Shown: piece by piece, positions 33,834-42,204 of the stretch
Layout: every line of letters starts with the position of its first letter
Numbering within the stretch: position 1 is the stretch's first letter
Assembly (NCBI GenBank): GCA_958295975.1
Contig: OY282446.1
Coordinates: 531,289-595,288, forward strand
DNA length: 64,000 nucleotides
Direction: 5' to 3'
DNA from: Tepidiformaceae bacterium
GTDB lineage: Bacteria; Chloroflexota; Dehalococcoidia; Tepidiformales; Tepidiformaceae
Program-made: the position numbers and the translations under genes
Notes under the pieces: generated by a model
The model's database searches: none
What the model saw: only the letters and a program-made list of their open reading frames with translations
Told to the model about the DNA's origin: nothing

Positions 33834-36824
33834 CTAGCGCAGCGCATCCGCCAGCAGCTCCGCCGCGTGCCGCGGGCGGCGCGCGGTGAAGTGCCCGATC
33901 TGCTGGCGGCAGGAGACGCCCGTGACGGCGATGGCGGTCCCCGCGTCCGCCGCCTCCACCGCCGGGAAGAGGCGGTACGCGCCCATCGCCCGCGAGACCT
34001 CGTAGTGCTCCCGCTCGAAGCCGAACGATCCGGCCATGCCGCAGCAGCCGGAATCGACCAGCCCGGCGTCGTAGCCTGCCAGCGCCAGCGCGCGCAGGGT
34101 GGCGTCCGCGCCCGCCAGCGCCTTCTGGTGGCAGTGCGCGTGCAGGAGCGCCGCGCCCGCGCCCTCCGCGCGGAAGAGGCCGCGCACGGCGTCCTCGTCC
34201 TCGTCCGCCGCGCTGGCGATCAGCTCGTCCAGCAGCAGGGCGCGCGCGGCCACGGCCTCGGCGTCCGCGCCCGGCGCGAGGTCGCGGTACTCGTCGCGCA
34301 GCGTGAGCAGGCAGGACGGCTCGGTGCCGACGATGGGGATGCCGCGCCGCGCGTGGGGGGCCAGCCGCGCGAGGTTCGCGCGCGCCCAACGCCGCGCCAG
34401 CTCCGGCTGCCCCTTCGAGATGGCCGGACGCCCGCAGCAGCCCAGCCCCGCGAGCACCGTCACCTCGTGGCCCAGCGCCTCCAGCAGCCGCACCGCCGCC
34501 CGTCCCGTTTCGGGGTGGAAGAACTCCGTGAACGTGTCCGCCAGGTAGATGGCCTCGCCGCGCGGGGCGTCCGGCGTCGCGCCCCGCCGCTCCCGCTGGC
34601 GGCGCTTCCACCAGCGCCCGAAGGACTCCGGCGCGAAGACGGGCAGGGGACGCCGCCGGTCGACGCCGCCCGCGCGTTCGAGCAGGGCCCGCGCCGCCGA
34701 GGTCCGCGCCAGCGCGTTGGCCAGCGGCGCCGAGCGCGCCCCGAGCGCGCCCAGCATGCGGATGCGGGCGAAGGCGCGGTCGCGCGCGGGGACGCCGTGC
34801 GCCGCGTGCGCCCGCGCCAGCGTCTCGTACTTCAGCTTGGCGAAATCGACGCCGGACGGGCACTCCGTCTTGCACGCCTTGCACTCCACGCACAGGTCGA
34901 GCGCCTCCATCATGCGCGCGCTTGCCAGCTCCCCGACCGGCAGCGCCCCGTTGAGCGCCTGGCGCAGCAGGTTGGCGCGCCCCCGCGTCGAGTGCTCCTC
35001 GTCCCCCGTGACCATGAAGGAGGGGCACATGCCGCCGTCGAGCTTGCGGCAGGCGCCCTGCCCGTTGCACTGCTCCGCGGCCCGCGCCAGCCCGCCCTCG
35101 GCGGTGAAGGCGAAGGCCATGTCCACCTCCGCGTTCACCGTCGCCGGGCCCAGCCGCAGGTTGTCGGCGAAGGGCGGCGTGTCCACGATCTTGCCCGGAT
35201 TGAGCAGCCCCTCCGGGTCCCAGAGCCGCTTCAGCTCGCGGAAGGCGCGCGTCAGCTCCGGCCCGAACATGCGCTCCGTGAAGGCCCCGCGCACGATGCC
35301 GTCGCCATGCTCGCCGCTCAGCGCCCCGCCGAACTCGAGCACGAGGTCGGCGATCTCCGCGGCCAGCCCCTCCGCGTTCGCCAGCCCGTCCGCCTCCTTC
35401 AGGTTCACGATCGGGCGGATGTGCAGGCAGCCCACGCTGGCGTGGCCGTAGTAGGCGGGGCGCAGGCCGCGCGCGCGCACGATGCCGTCGAAGCGCGCCA
35501 CGTACTCCGCCAGCCGCTCCGGCGCGACTGCCGTGTCCTCCACGAAGGCCACCGGTTTGGCGTCGCCGCGCATGCTCATGAGCAGCCCCAGCCCGGCCTC
35601 GCGCATCTTCCACATGCGCGCCTGTTCCGCCGGTTCGCGCGCGACCGCCGCGGCGAAGGCGCCGCCGTCGCCGGCGAGGTCGTCGCACAGCCGCGCCAGC
35701 CGCGCCTCCGTCTCGTCCGCATCGTCGCCCGCCATCTCGACCAGCAGCAGCGCCCCCGGCTCGCCCTCCACGAAGGCGGCGAGATGGCGGAACCCGGCGC
35801 TCGCGCGGCAGCGCTCGATGATCGTGTCGTCCACCAGCTCGACTGCCGCCGGAGCGTGCGCGTTGGCCCGCACGGTGGCCGCCGCCGCCTCCCGCACGGT
35901 GCGGAAGTGGAGCGCCGCCACCGCCTTCGCCGCGGGCACGGGCGCGAGGCGCACGGTCGCCTCCGTGACGGTGGCCAGCGTGCCCTCCGAACCCACCACC
36001 AGTTTCGCCAGGTTGAGCGGCCCCTCCGCGCCCACGGCGTCGAGGTTGTAGCCGGAGACGCGCCGCAGGATCTTCGGGAAGCGCGCCTCCACCTCGGCGC
36101 GGTATTCGCGCGCGAGCGCCCGCACGCCGCGGTAGATGCGCCCCTCCAGCCCCTCGCGGCGGCTGCGCGCCTCCGCCTCCGCCTCGTCCACCTCCTCCAG
36201 CCGCGCCGTCGAGCCGTCGGCCAGCACGACCTCCAGCGCGACCACGTTGTCCACGGTCTTGCCGTACACCGCCGAATGCGCCCCGCAGGAGTTGTTGCCG
36301 ACGCCCCCGCCGATGGTGGCGCGGTTGGCCGTGGACGGGTCGATGGGGTACTGCAGGCCGTGGGGGCGCAGCGCGCGGTTCAGCTCGGAGAGGACGACGC
36401 CGGGCTGCACGCGCGCCGTCCGTCCAGCCGCGTCGACGTCGAGCACGGCGGCCATGCGGCGTGTGAAATCGAGCACGACGGCGTGGTTCACGGCCTGGCC
36501 GGAGAGGCTCGTGCCGCCGCCGCGGGGCAGCAGGGGCACGCCGTGGCGCGCCGCCGTGCGCGTGGCGTGGGCCGCGTCCGCCGTCGCGCGCGGATGGACC
36601 ACGGCCACCGGCTCCATCTCGTAGATGGAGGCGTCCGTGGCGTAGAGCAGCCGCCGGTAGCGCTCGACCTCCACGTCCGCCGCGCCCCCGGCCAGCCCCG
36701 CGGCCAGATCGCGCGCCAGCGGTTCGAGCGCGCCGTCGCCGCCGCGCAGCAGCGCGCGCGCCCGCGTCACCGTGGCGAAGGGCGAGGGCGCGGAGCCCTC
36801 CAGCACGCGCCCGCCGGACGGCAC
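33834..36824 (-). CDS. FAD-linked oxidase with Fe-S and CCG domains (YdiJ-like)
   Basis: 996 residues. Order: FAD-binding-4 domain (P-R-G-G-G-T-S-L-S-G near residue 110; N-N-S-C-G-A-H), FAD-oxidase C domain to about 560, a 4Fe-4S region with C-N-G-Q-G-A-C-R-K and M-C-P-S-F near 585-600 and C-V-E-C-K-A-C-K-T-E-C-P near 650, then two cysteine-rich CCG units (G-C-C-G-R-P near 795; S-G-C-C-G-M-A-G near 925). Single-chain enzymes of this type oxidise D-lactate or D-2-hydroxyglutarate and pass electrons to the quinone pool or a carrier. GTG at 36824, 5 nt after the P450 stop; GTG 36806 is an alternative. Confidence 0.92.
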   Translation of the reverse strand: MPSGGRVLEGSAPSPFATVTRARALLRGGDGALEPLARDLAAGLAGGAADVEVERYRRLLYATDASIYEMEPVAVVHPRATADAAHATRTAARHGVPLLPRGGGTSLSGQAVNHAVVLDFTRRMAAVLDVDAAGRTARVQPGVVLSELNRALRPHGLQYPIDPSTANRATIGGGVGNNSCGAHSAVYGKTVDNVVALEVVLADGSTARLEEVDEAEAEARSRREGLEGRIYRGVRALAREYRAEVEARFPKILRRVSGYNLDAVGAEGPLNLAKLVVGSEGTLATVTEATVRLAPVPAAKAVAALHFRTVREAAAATVRANAHAPAAVELVDDTIIERCRASAGFRHLAAFVEGEPGALLLVEMAGDDADETEARLARLCDDLAGDGGAFAAAVAREPAEQARMWKMREAGLGLLMSMRGDAKPVAFVEDTAVAPERLAEYVARFDGIVRARGLRPAYYGHASVGCLHIRPIVNLKEADGLANAEGLAAEIADLVLEFGGALSGEHGDGIVRGAFTERMFGPELTRAFRELKRLWDPEGLLNPGKIVDTPPFADNLRLGPATVNAEVDMAFAFTAEGGLARAAEQCNGQGACRKLDGGMCPSFMVTGDEEHSTRGRANLLRQALNGALPVGELASARMMEALDLCVECKACKTECPSGVDFAKLKYETLARAHAAHGVPARDRAFARIRMLGALGARSAPLANALARTSAARALLERAGGVDRRRPLPVFAPESFGRWWKRRQRERRGATPDAPRGEAIYLADTFTEFFHPETGRAAVRLLEALGHEVTVLAGLGCCGRPAISKGQPELARRWARANLARLAPHARRGIPIVGTEPSCLLTLRDEYRDLAPGADAEAVAARALLLDELIASAADEDEDAVRGLFRAEGAGAALLHAHCHQKALAGADATLRALALAGYDAGLVDSGCCGMAGSFGFEREHYEVSRAMGAYRLFPAVEAADAGTAIAVTGVSCRQQIGHFTARRPRHAAELLADALR

Positions 36825-36829
36825 GGCGC

Positions 36830-38101
36830 TCAGACCGGGTCGAACTCGATCGGGAGCTCCCACGGATCGAGGCTGATGGCGATCGGCCGCGGATGCGAGC
36901 CCGGGGCGAAGCGCGGATTGCGCATCACCTCCATCAACATGCGCGTGCCGATCACCGTCTCCGTCTGCGCCAGCTGGTAGCCCACGCAGAAATGCTTGCC
37001 CAGCCCGAAGCCCAGGTGGCTGGCCCGGCCGTTCTCGTGGTAGCCCGCCCGCAGCGCCCGCCCCGTGTACAGGTCGGGCCGCGTGACGTCGAAGCGGTCG
37101 GGGTCGGCGAACACGCGCTCGTCGCGGTTGCCCCCGTAGATCGACAGGTTCACGTAGGCCCCCGCCGGGATGGTGACGCCGTAGTCGGGGAAGGGGATGT
37201 CCACGATGGCGCGCCGCGACTGCCCGCCGGAGGGTGGGTGCACGCGCATCATCTCCGTGAAGGCGCGCTCCAGCAGGGAGGGGTCGTCCCGCACCAGCGC
37301 CCACTGCTCCGGGTTGGCCAGCAGCTGGTACCACAGGTTGGCGATGGCCTTGTCCGTCGTCTCCGCCCCCGCCACCAGCAGCAGGCTGGCGAACGATTTG
37401 ATCTCCGGCGGCGTCATGCGGCGCCCGTCCACCTCCGCCACGCAGAGGCGCGAGATGAGGTCGTCCCCCGGCTCGCGGCTGCGGGCCTTCAGCAGCGGAT
37501 CGAGGTACTCGTGGTACTCGGCGTTGGCCTTGATGCCCGCCGCGCGCACGTCGGGCGGCCCGCCGATGCCGTTCATCATGGCCGGATACCACTCGTGGAA
37601 GAGGTCGTGCGCGTCCTGCGGCAGGTCCAGCACGTCCAGGATCACGTTCAGGGGCAGGCGCGTGGCGAAGTCGTCCACGATGTCGATCAGCCCCGTCCGC
37701 GCCGCTTCTTCCGCGATGCGGCGCGCGTGCTTCTCCGTGAACTTCTCGATGAGCGCCATCGAGTTGCGCTCGATGATGGGGAGCAGCGCCTCCAGCTTCC
37801 GGCCCACGAACTCCGGCGCGACGATGTTGCGCAGCCGGGTGTGCTGCTCGCCGTCGTACTCCATCAGCGTCGGCCCGAACACGGCCCCGATGCCGAGCGC
37901 GTTGGGCTGCGCCGAGTAGCGCTCCGTGTCGCGGAAGGCCGCGCACACGTCGTCGTAGCGCGTGATCATCCACTGGTCCGTGAGCGGGTTGCGGTAGACG
38001 GGGTGGTAGTCGCGCAGCAGCCTGAGCGTGGGGTAGGGGTCGTCCGCGTACGCGCGGCTGGTGAAGACGCGCGGGTCGATGTCAGGGGCGGTCGTCGTCA
38101 T
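36830..38101 (-). CDS. Cytochrome P450
   Basis: 423 residues. I-helix A-G-A-E-T-T-D-K near residue 243, heme loop L-G-F-G-L-G-K-H-F-C-V-G with Cys372. GGAGG 8 nt upstream fixes ATG 38101 and TATCAT about 35 nt upstream is a likely -10 box. It is probably co-transcribed with the FAD/Fe-S oxidoreductase gene that follows after 5 nt, which could be an electron or substrate partner. Differs clearly from the other two P450s in the window. Confidence 0.94.
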   Translation of the reverse strand: MTTTAPDIDPRVFTSRAYADDPYPTLRLLRDYHPVYRNPLTDQWMITRYDDVCAAFRDTERYSAQPNALGIGAVFGPTLMEYDGEQHTRLRNIVAPEFVGRKLEALLPIIERNSMALIEKFTEKHARRIAEEAARTGLIDIVDDFATRLPLNVILDVLDLPQDAHDLFHEWYPAMMNGIGGPPDVRAAGIKANAEYHEYLDPLLKARSREPGDDLISRLCVAEVDGRRMTPPEIKSFASLLLVAGAETTDKAIANLWYQLLANPEQWALVRDDPSLLERAFTEMMRVHPPSGGQSRRAIVDIPFPDYGVTIPAGAYVNLSIYGGNRDERVFADPDRFDVTRPDLYTGRALRAGYHENGRASHLGFGLGKHFCVGYQLAQTETVIGTRMLMEVMRNPRFAPGSHPRPIAISLDPWELPIEFDPV

Positions 38102-38198
38102 CGCGCTGCCTCCTTGCGGGCCATCCGTGCGCGCGCCCATGATAGCCGCTCGCGCGCGGCGCGGGAGGCAGGGGCTATCGAGTAAACGCATGGCGGTG

Positions 38199-38204
38199 TA
38201 GCCT
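38199..38204 (+). promoter_or_regulatory. -10 box of a leaderless transcript (DUF4062 gene)
   Basis: TAGCCT, 6 nt, then ATG at 38211. This supports the first ATG rather than the one three codons later. Confidence 0.5.
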
Positions 38205-38210
38205 TGCGCC

Positions 38211-40007
38211 ATGCAGCCCATGCCCCTGCGGGTGTTTATCAGCTCGGTGATGACCGACAACTACCTTGCCGCGGAGCGCCGGGTTGTCCGTGAAGCCATC
38301 GAGTCGCTGGAACTGACCACGCCGTGGGCGTTCGAGGGCTCCCCGGCCCGCTCTGCCTCTCCGGGCGGTGTGGTGGGCCAGGCGGTTGAGGAAAGCGACA
38401 TCCTCCTGCTGATCATCGCGAACAGGCACACGCCGCCCGTTCAGGCCGAGCTGGACAAGGCCAATGAGCTCGGGATGCCGATCCTCGCGTTCGTCGAGAA
38501 GATTGTGGATGAAACGCCAGCCGATGAGCGACGCGCGGTGGTCGATTGGCTGAGTGAGCGCGTTACCTATAAGGAATTCAAAGGGCTTAAAAACCTTGAA
38601 CAGGAGGTTCTGCGGGCCATCCGGACTGAGTTGATCGAAGGGTATCGGTACCGCAGGCGATACGAGGGACGGCTTACGCCTGCGGATATTCCCAAACTCG
38701 TGGGGCTCGAACCGTATCCTGGCTTGATCGTGCGTATGGCTGAGAAGAAGGATGCCGCGGGCGTTGAGGAGACGCTGATGGAATTGAAACAGTGGTACCC
38801 GGATATTGAGAAGTGGATCGCCCCGAGGATGGCCGAGATTGGAAAAAGCGCAGATATCCGTGTGGCTGAGGTCGAAGGAGATATCGGCGCTGTGGTCATC
38901 CTGCGTGACAAGGGGCCCGGCGTGCTTAAGTTCGCGACGCTGTATGTTCGCCCCACGGCGCAAGGTGGGGCCATCGGGCCGCATCTGGTGAGAGAAGAGG
39001 TTGTGCGCGCGGCGAAGGCGAGAATGCGCAAGGCCTATGTGACATGCGCCGATGAAATCGCGGGTCGCCTCATGCCGATTCTTGCACAGAGCGGTTTCGT
39101 CCCCGAGGGTATCTCCCGTGGGCGCTACCGGGAAGGAAGCGCAGAATGGGTCTTGGGTAAAACATTCGCCCACGAGGAAGTTGAACAATCTGGCTTCGTC
39201 GAATTCGTTAAGAAAAAGATCATCACCGAAGCCGGAGGGGAGATACTTCAGGACAAAGGGAATGTGTTTGAAGCCCGGAATCCACGTTACCCCCTGTTTG
39301 ATTCGGAAGGAAACTCCGTCTGGTACGCCGTCTCCACGAGACCAGACCCTGAAGCCGACTACGCTAGGTACCGTACGGAATTCGGAGATCTTCCGTGGAA
39401 AATGGTGAGCAGTGCGGGACGTCCTGCGAATACTTCCGATCCATTTCATGAAGAGAAAAACTGGATTGATGGGGCTGATATTTACAAGATGTTCTATCCC
39501 GTCGTTCTGAAAACCCAGGATAATCATTCTTTGATCGTCACTATTCGACCGCAATATGCCGATGCACTTATTCCTTCCAGCAGGAGTCCTTCTATGTTCG
39601 ATCCAACTCGCCTGCAAATCCGAACAGATAACGTGTATTATCGAACCCCGGATCGTTATCAGAATCTGCGTCGAGGATCGAGACTGTTCTTCTACGTTAG
39701 TGAACCCGAGCAGTCGATTCGAGGAAGCGCCGTTGTCACTGGTATTCATATTGGGAATCCCGAATCTTGTTTCGAGCGCTACGGAAGTAAAGGGATATAC
39801 AACTACAGTGATTTGGAAGATATCTCCTCGAATCATAACGGGCGAGTGCTCGCGATTTCCTTTGATTGGTATGAAGAGTTTGAGAATCCTGTCAACCGCT
39901 CCCGCTTGCAAAACTTCATTCCCAACTATAACCCTCAGTCCGCCTATATCCTTCGAGATGACCAATCTCTTCAAATTCTCAAACTGGATTCCTATGTCGG
40001 ACTCTGA
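38211..40007 (+). CDS. DUF4062 - GNAT-like - PUA/ASCH-like three-domain protein
   Basis: 598 residues. Residues 4-145 match DUF4062 (L-R-V-F-I-S-S-V-M; A-A-E-R-R-V-V-R-E-A-I; S-D-I-L-L-L-I-I-A; I-L-A-F-V-E), a TIR/nucleoside-deoxyribosyltransferase-like fold common in bacterial conflict proteins. Residues ~170-325 look like a GNAT acetyltransferase (L-Y-V-R-P-T-A-Q-G-G-A-I-G, with a changed CoA loop; G-F-V-P-E-G). Residues ~440-590 look PUA-like (D-N-V-Y-Y-R-T; G-S-R-L-F-F-Y-V-S). Overlaps the ASCH gene by 14 nt. After the first ~350 bases the DNA becomes AT-richer than the surroundings, pointing to transfer. Role unknown; RNA or nucleotide-targeting defence is a guess. Confidence 0.7.
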   Translation: MQPMPLRVFISSVMTDNYLAAERRVVREAIESLELTTPWAFEGSPARSASPGGVVGQAVEESDILLLIIANRHTPPVQAELDKANELGMPILAFVEKIVDETPADERRAVVDWLSERVTYKEFKGLKNLEQEVLRAIRTELIEGYRYRRRYEGRLTPADIPKLVGLEPYPGLIVRMAEKKDAAGVEETLMELKQWYPDIEKWIAPRMAEIGKSADIRVAEVEGDIGAVVILRDKGPGVLKFATLYVRPTAQGGAIGPHLVREEVVRAAKARMRKAYVTCADEIAGRLMPILAQSGFVPEGISRGRYREGSAEWVLGKTFAHEEVEQSGFVEFVKKKIITEAGGEILQDKGNVFEARNPRYPLFDSEGNSVWYAVSTRPDPEADYARYRTEFGDLPWKMVSSAGRPANTSDPFHEEKNWIDGADIYKMFYPVVLKTQDNHSLIVTIRPQYADALIPSSRSPSMFDPTRLQIRTDNVYYRTPDRYQNLRRGSRLFFYVSEPEQSIRGSAVVTGIHIGNPESCFERYGSKGIYNYSDLEDISSNHNGRVLAISFDWYEEFENPVNRSRLQNFIPNYNPQSAYILRDDQSLQILKLDSYVGL

Positions 40008-40473
40008 GCCGCGCCAGATTGTGCTGGCCATTCACGCGCGTCATGCTGCTGCGATACTCTCGGGGAGTAAAACGCACGAATTGCGCCGTCGTCTGAAGAA
40101 CGTTGAAGAAGGGGATTGTATTTACCTGTATGCAACTTCGCCTGAATCTGCTGTGATTGGAGGTTTTTCTGTTAGTGATGTTGATCGTGATACTCCCCAT
40201 GATATCTGGAAACGCATTGGTAAGGGATTTGCGATCTCGAAGAGTGAGTTTGATGCGTACGTTTCTGGTGCTCGGGAGGTGGTTGCGATTCAGGTTGGGG
40301 ATACTTTTCGCCTCCGTCGTCCCACTCAGGCCCGGGAGCTGATGGGAGTTGACTCTGAGTTTAGCCCGCCACAAAGCGCCCTTATCCTTCGCAGTCGGCT
40401 TGTGCGCGAACACTTGGCCCGGCTTCATCTGACTGGAGCGCGGGCGGGGAAGAACTCCTCCCCTCATCCGTAA
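39994..40473 (+). CDS. ASCH-domain protein
   Basis: 159 residues. The ASCH motif is clear: I-H-A-R-H-A-A-A-I-L-S-G-S-K-T-H-E-L-R-R near residues 13-32 (G-x-K-x-x-E-x-R), then E-G-D-C-I-Y-L-Y-A and G-G-F-S-V. ASCH/PUA-like domains bind RNA or act on RNA-linked substrates. It overlaps the end of the three-domain gene by 14 nt, so the two are translationally coupled. An in-frame ATG at 39958 is possible. AT-rich like its partner. Confidence 0.78.
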   Translation: MSDSEPRQIVLAIHARHAAAILSGSKTHELRRRLKNVEEGDCIYLYATSPESAVIGGFSVSDVDRDTPHDIWKRIGKGFAISKSEFDAYVSGAREVVAIQVGDTFRLRRPTQARELMGVDSEFSPPQSALILRSRLVREHLARLHLTGARAGKNSSPHP

Positions 40474-40495
40474 ACGTTGGCGTAGCTGTAGCGGC

Positions 40496-41839
40496 TTATC
40501 CGACCGCCACGGCCTCCCGCGCCTTCGCGAACTCCAGGTGCAGCTCGTAGAGGCCCAGCATGATGCCCGGCTGGTGCTTGAAGTCGTTCCCGCGCGGCGC
40601 GAGGCGGATGTCCTCCAGCCGGTCCAGCATCACGTTCACGGCGATGTTCTGCTCCAGCCGCGAAAGGCCCGCGCCGGGGCAGCCCCGCGGGCGGATGGAG
40701 AAGGTCAGGTGCTTGCCCGGGTTCTTGCGGTCCAGCCGCAGCTCGTCGGGCGCGGGGCAGAGCTCGGGGTCGCGGTTGGCCGCCGCCCAGCGCAGGTGCA
40801 GCAGCGACCCCGCCGGAACCTTCACGCCGTGAATCTCCGTGTCGCGCGCCACCATGCGCCCCGACAGCCCTTGCGTGGGCGCGTAGAGCCGCAGCGCCTC
40901 CTCCACGAAGAAGCGCACCTTCGAGCGGTCCGCGCGCAGCTCGTCCGCGACCTCCGGGTGCTGGGCCAGCAGCATCGCCTCCGAGGTGAGCGCGTACTGC
41001 GTCGTCTCGTTGCCGCCGATGTGCATGCCCGACACCACGCTGATGATGTCCCCGTCGCTGAGCGGCTTGCCCTGGAACTCCACCTGCGTGAGGAAGGTGA
41101 TCATGTCTTCCTTCGGCTCGCGCCGCTTCTCGTCGATGCGCTCCTGGATGTAGCGGTTGAAGGCCACCAGCGCGCGCGCGTTGTCCGCCTCGTCCGGGGC
41201 CTCCATCTGGCTCTTCGGCCCGAAGCCGTAGACGAAGCGGCGCACCTGCGCCTCCTCCCACTGCTTCGTCATGGGCATGTCCTCAAGGGGGAAGCCGAGG
41301 ATGGTGGAGATGACGGCCTGCGGCAGCGGCGCCGCGAACTCCGTCACGAACTCCACCTCGCCGCGGTCGATCCAGGCGTCCATGAGGCGGTTGGCGTGCT
41401 CCGTGATCATGTCGCGGTGCCGGAGCGCGCCCGAGGCCCCCACCCAGGGTTCCGTGAGCTGCTCGCGGTGGGCCTTGTGCGACTCGATGTCGGGGCGCAG
41501 CCGCTCGCGCGCGGTGACCACCTCGCCGAAGCCCTCGTCCTCGAAGATGCGGTCGTGGATCTCGCTCGTGCCGGAGGAGCCCGGCCCCTGCCGCGTGGGA
41601 AAGAGGTCGGGATCGCGCACCACGCGCCGGATGTCCTCGTACCGCGTGAGCACGTAGGCGTCCGCGCCCGGCTCGTAGCCCTGGCCGGGCAGGCGCAGCA
41701 CGGGGGCGTCCTCCTGCAGCAGCTTGTAGGCGTCGTACCAGTGCTCCTGCGCGCCGGGCGCGAACAGGTCCACCTCCTCCACGCTCATGGGGCACCCGGC
41801 CTGGGGCATCGCCTCGAAGTCTTCGCGGTTGGCGGCCAT
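40496..41839 (-). CDS. Cytochrome P450 with altered heme loop
   Basis: 447 residues. I-helix G-G-N-E-T-T near residue 280, K-helix E-A-L-R. The heme loop reads F-S-I-R-P-R-G-C-P-G (Cys387): the usual F-x-x-G becomes F-S-I-R, while R-x-C-x-G is kept. ATG 41839 has GAGCGAGG upstream; TATACT on this strand (41884-41879) is a likely -10 box, back-to-back with the cobalamin leader. Substrate unknown. Confidence 0.92.
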   Translation of the reverse strand: MAANREDFEAMPQAGCPMSVEEVDLFAPGAQEHWYDAYKLLQEDAPVLRLPGQGYEPGADAYVLTRYEDIRRVVRDPDLFPTRQGPGSSGTSEIHDRIFEDEGFGEVVTARERLRPDIESHKAHREQLTEPWVGASGALRHRDMITEHANRLMDAWIDRGEVEFVTEFAAPLPQAVISTILGFPLEDMPMTKQWEEAQVRRFVYGFGPKSQMEAPDEADNARALVAFNRYIQERIDEKRREPKEDMITFLTQVEFQGKPLSDGDIISVVSGMHIGGNETTQYALTSEAMLLAQHPEVADELRADRSKVRFFVEEALRLYAPTQGLSGRMVARDTEIHGVKVPAGSLLHLRWAAANRDPELCPAPDELRLDRKNPGKHLTFSIRPRGCPGAGLSRLEQNIAVNVMLDRLEDIRLAPRGNDFKHQPGIMLGLYELHLEFAKAREAVAVG

Positions 41840-41954
41840 CGTCGCACCTCGCTCCCGCCGTCGCGGGGAATCGCGCTGAGTATAGCGATCCGGCCCGCGC
41901 GGCGCGCGGCTTGACGGGAAGCCGCGCCCTGCCGCACGCTTCCCCCACCAGTTC

Positions 41955-42092
41955 CGGGGCCGCGCGCCGCGCGGAGCCGAGGGAAGCCGGTGTGATTCCG
42001 GCGCTGTGCCGCAACTGTGACGGGCGACGCCATCGCCCCCAGCCAGGAACTTCCCCCGGGGCTGCCGAGACTCCTTCGTTCCAAAGGAGCTG
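41955..42092 (+). ncRNA. Cobalamin (B12) riboswitch
   Basis: Core blocks are near consensus: GGGAAGCCGGTG (41981-41992), GATTCCGGCGCTG, CCGCAACTGTGA (42009-42020) and AGCCAGGAAC (42041-42050). A downstream hairpin CTCCTT/AAGGAG (42071-42089) belongs to the expression platform. It sits ahead of the ECF-type operon and should switch it off when adenosylcobalamin is plentiful. The remaining ~110 nt to the first start hold no gene; GGCATTCC (42122-42129) can pair perfectly with GGAATGCC (42196-42203) at the ribosome site. Confidence 0.92.
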
Positions 42093-42204
42093 GCGATGCT
42101 CTGCACCATTCCCTAGCCCACGGCATTCCCCCACGTCCGAGCCGTCGTGCGCGGCGCCTTCCGTCGCGCGCCCACGCATCCGGAACCAACGGAAAGGAAT
42201 GCCC

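Noticed and set aside
33120..36980. 1286-codon plus-strand frame over the PAC2 and FAD/Fe-S genes
   Set aside because: Shadow frame; the minus-strand oxidoreductase has intact FAD and Fe-S motifs.
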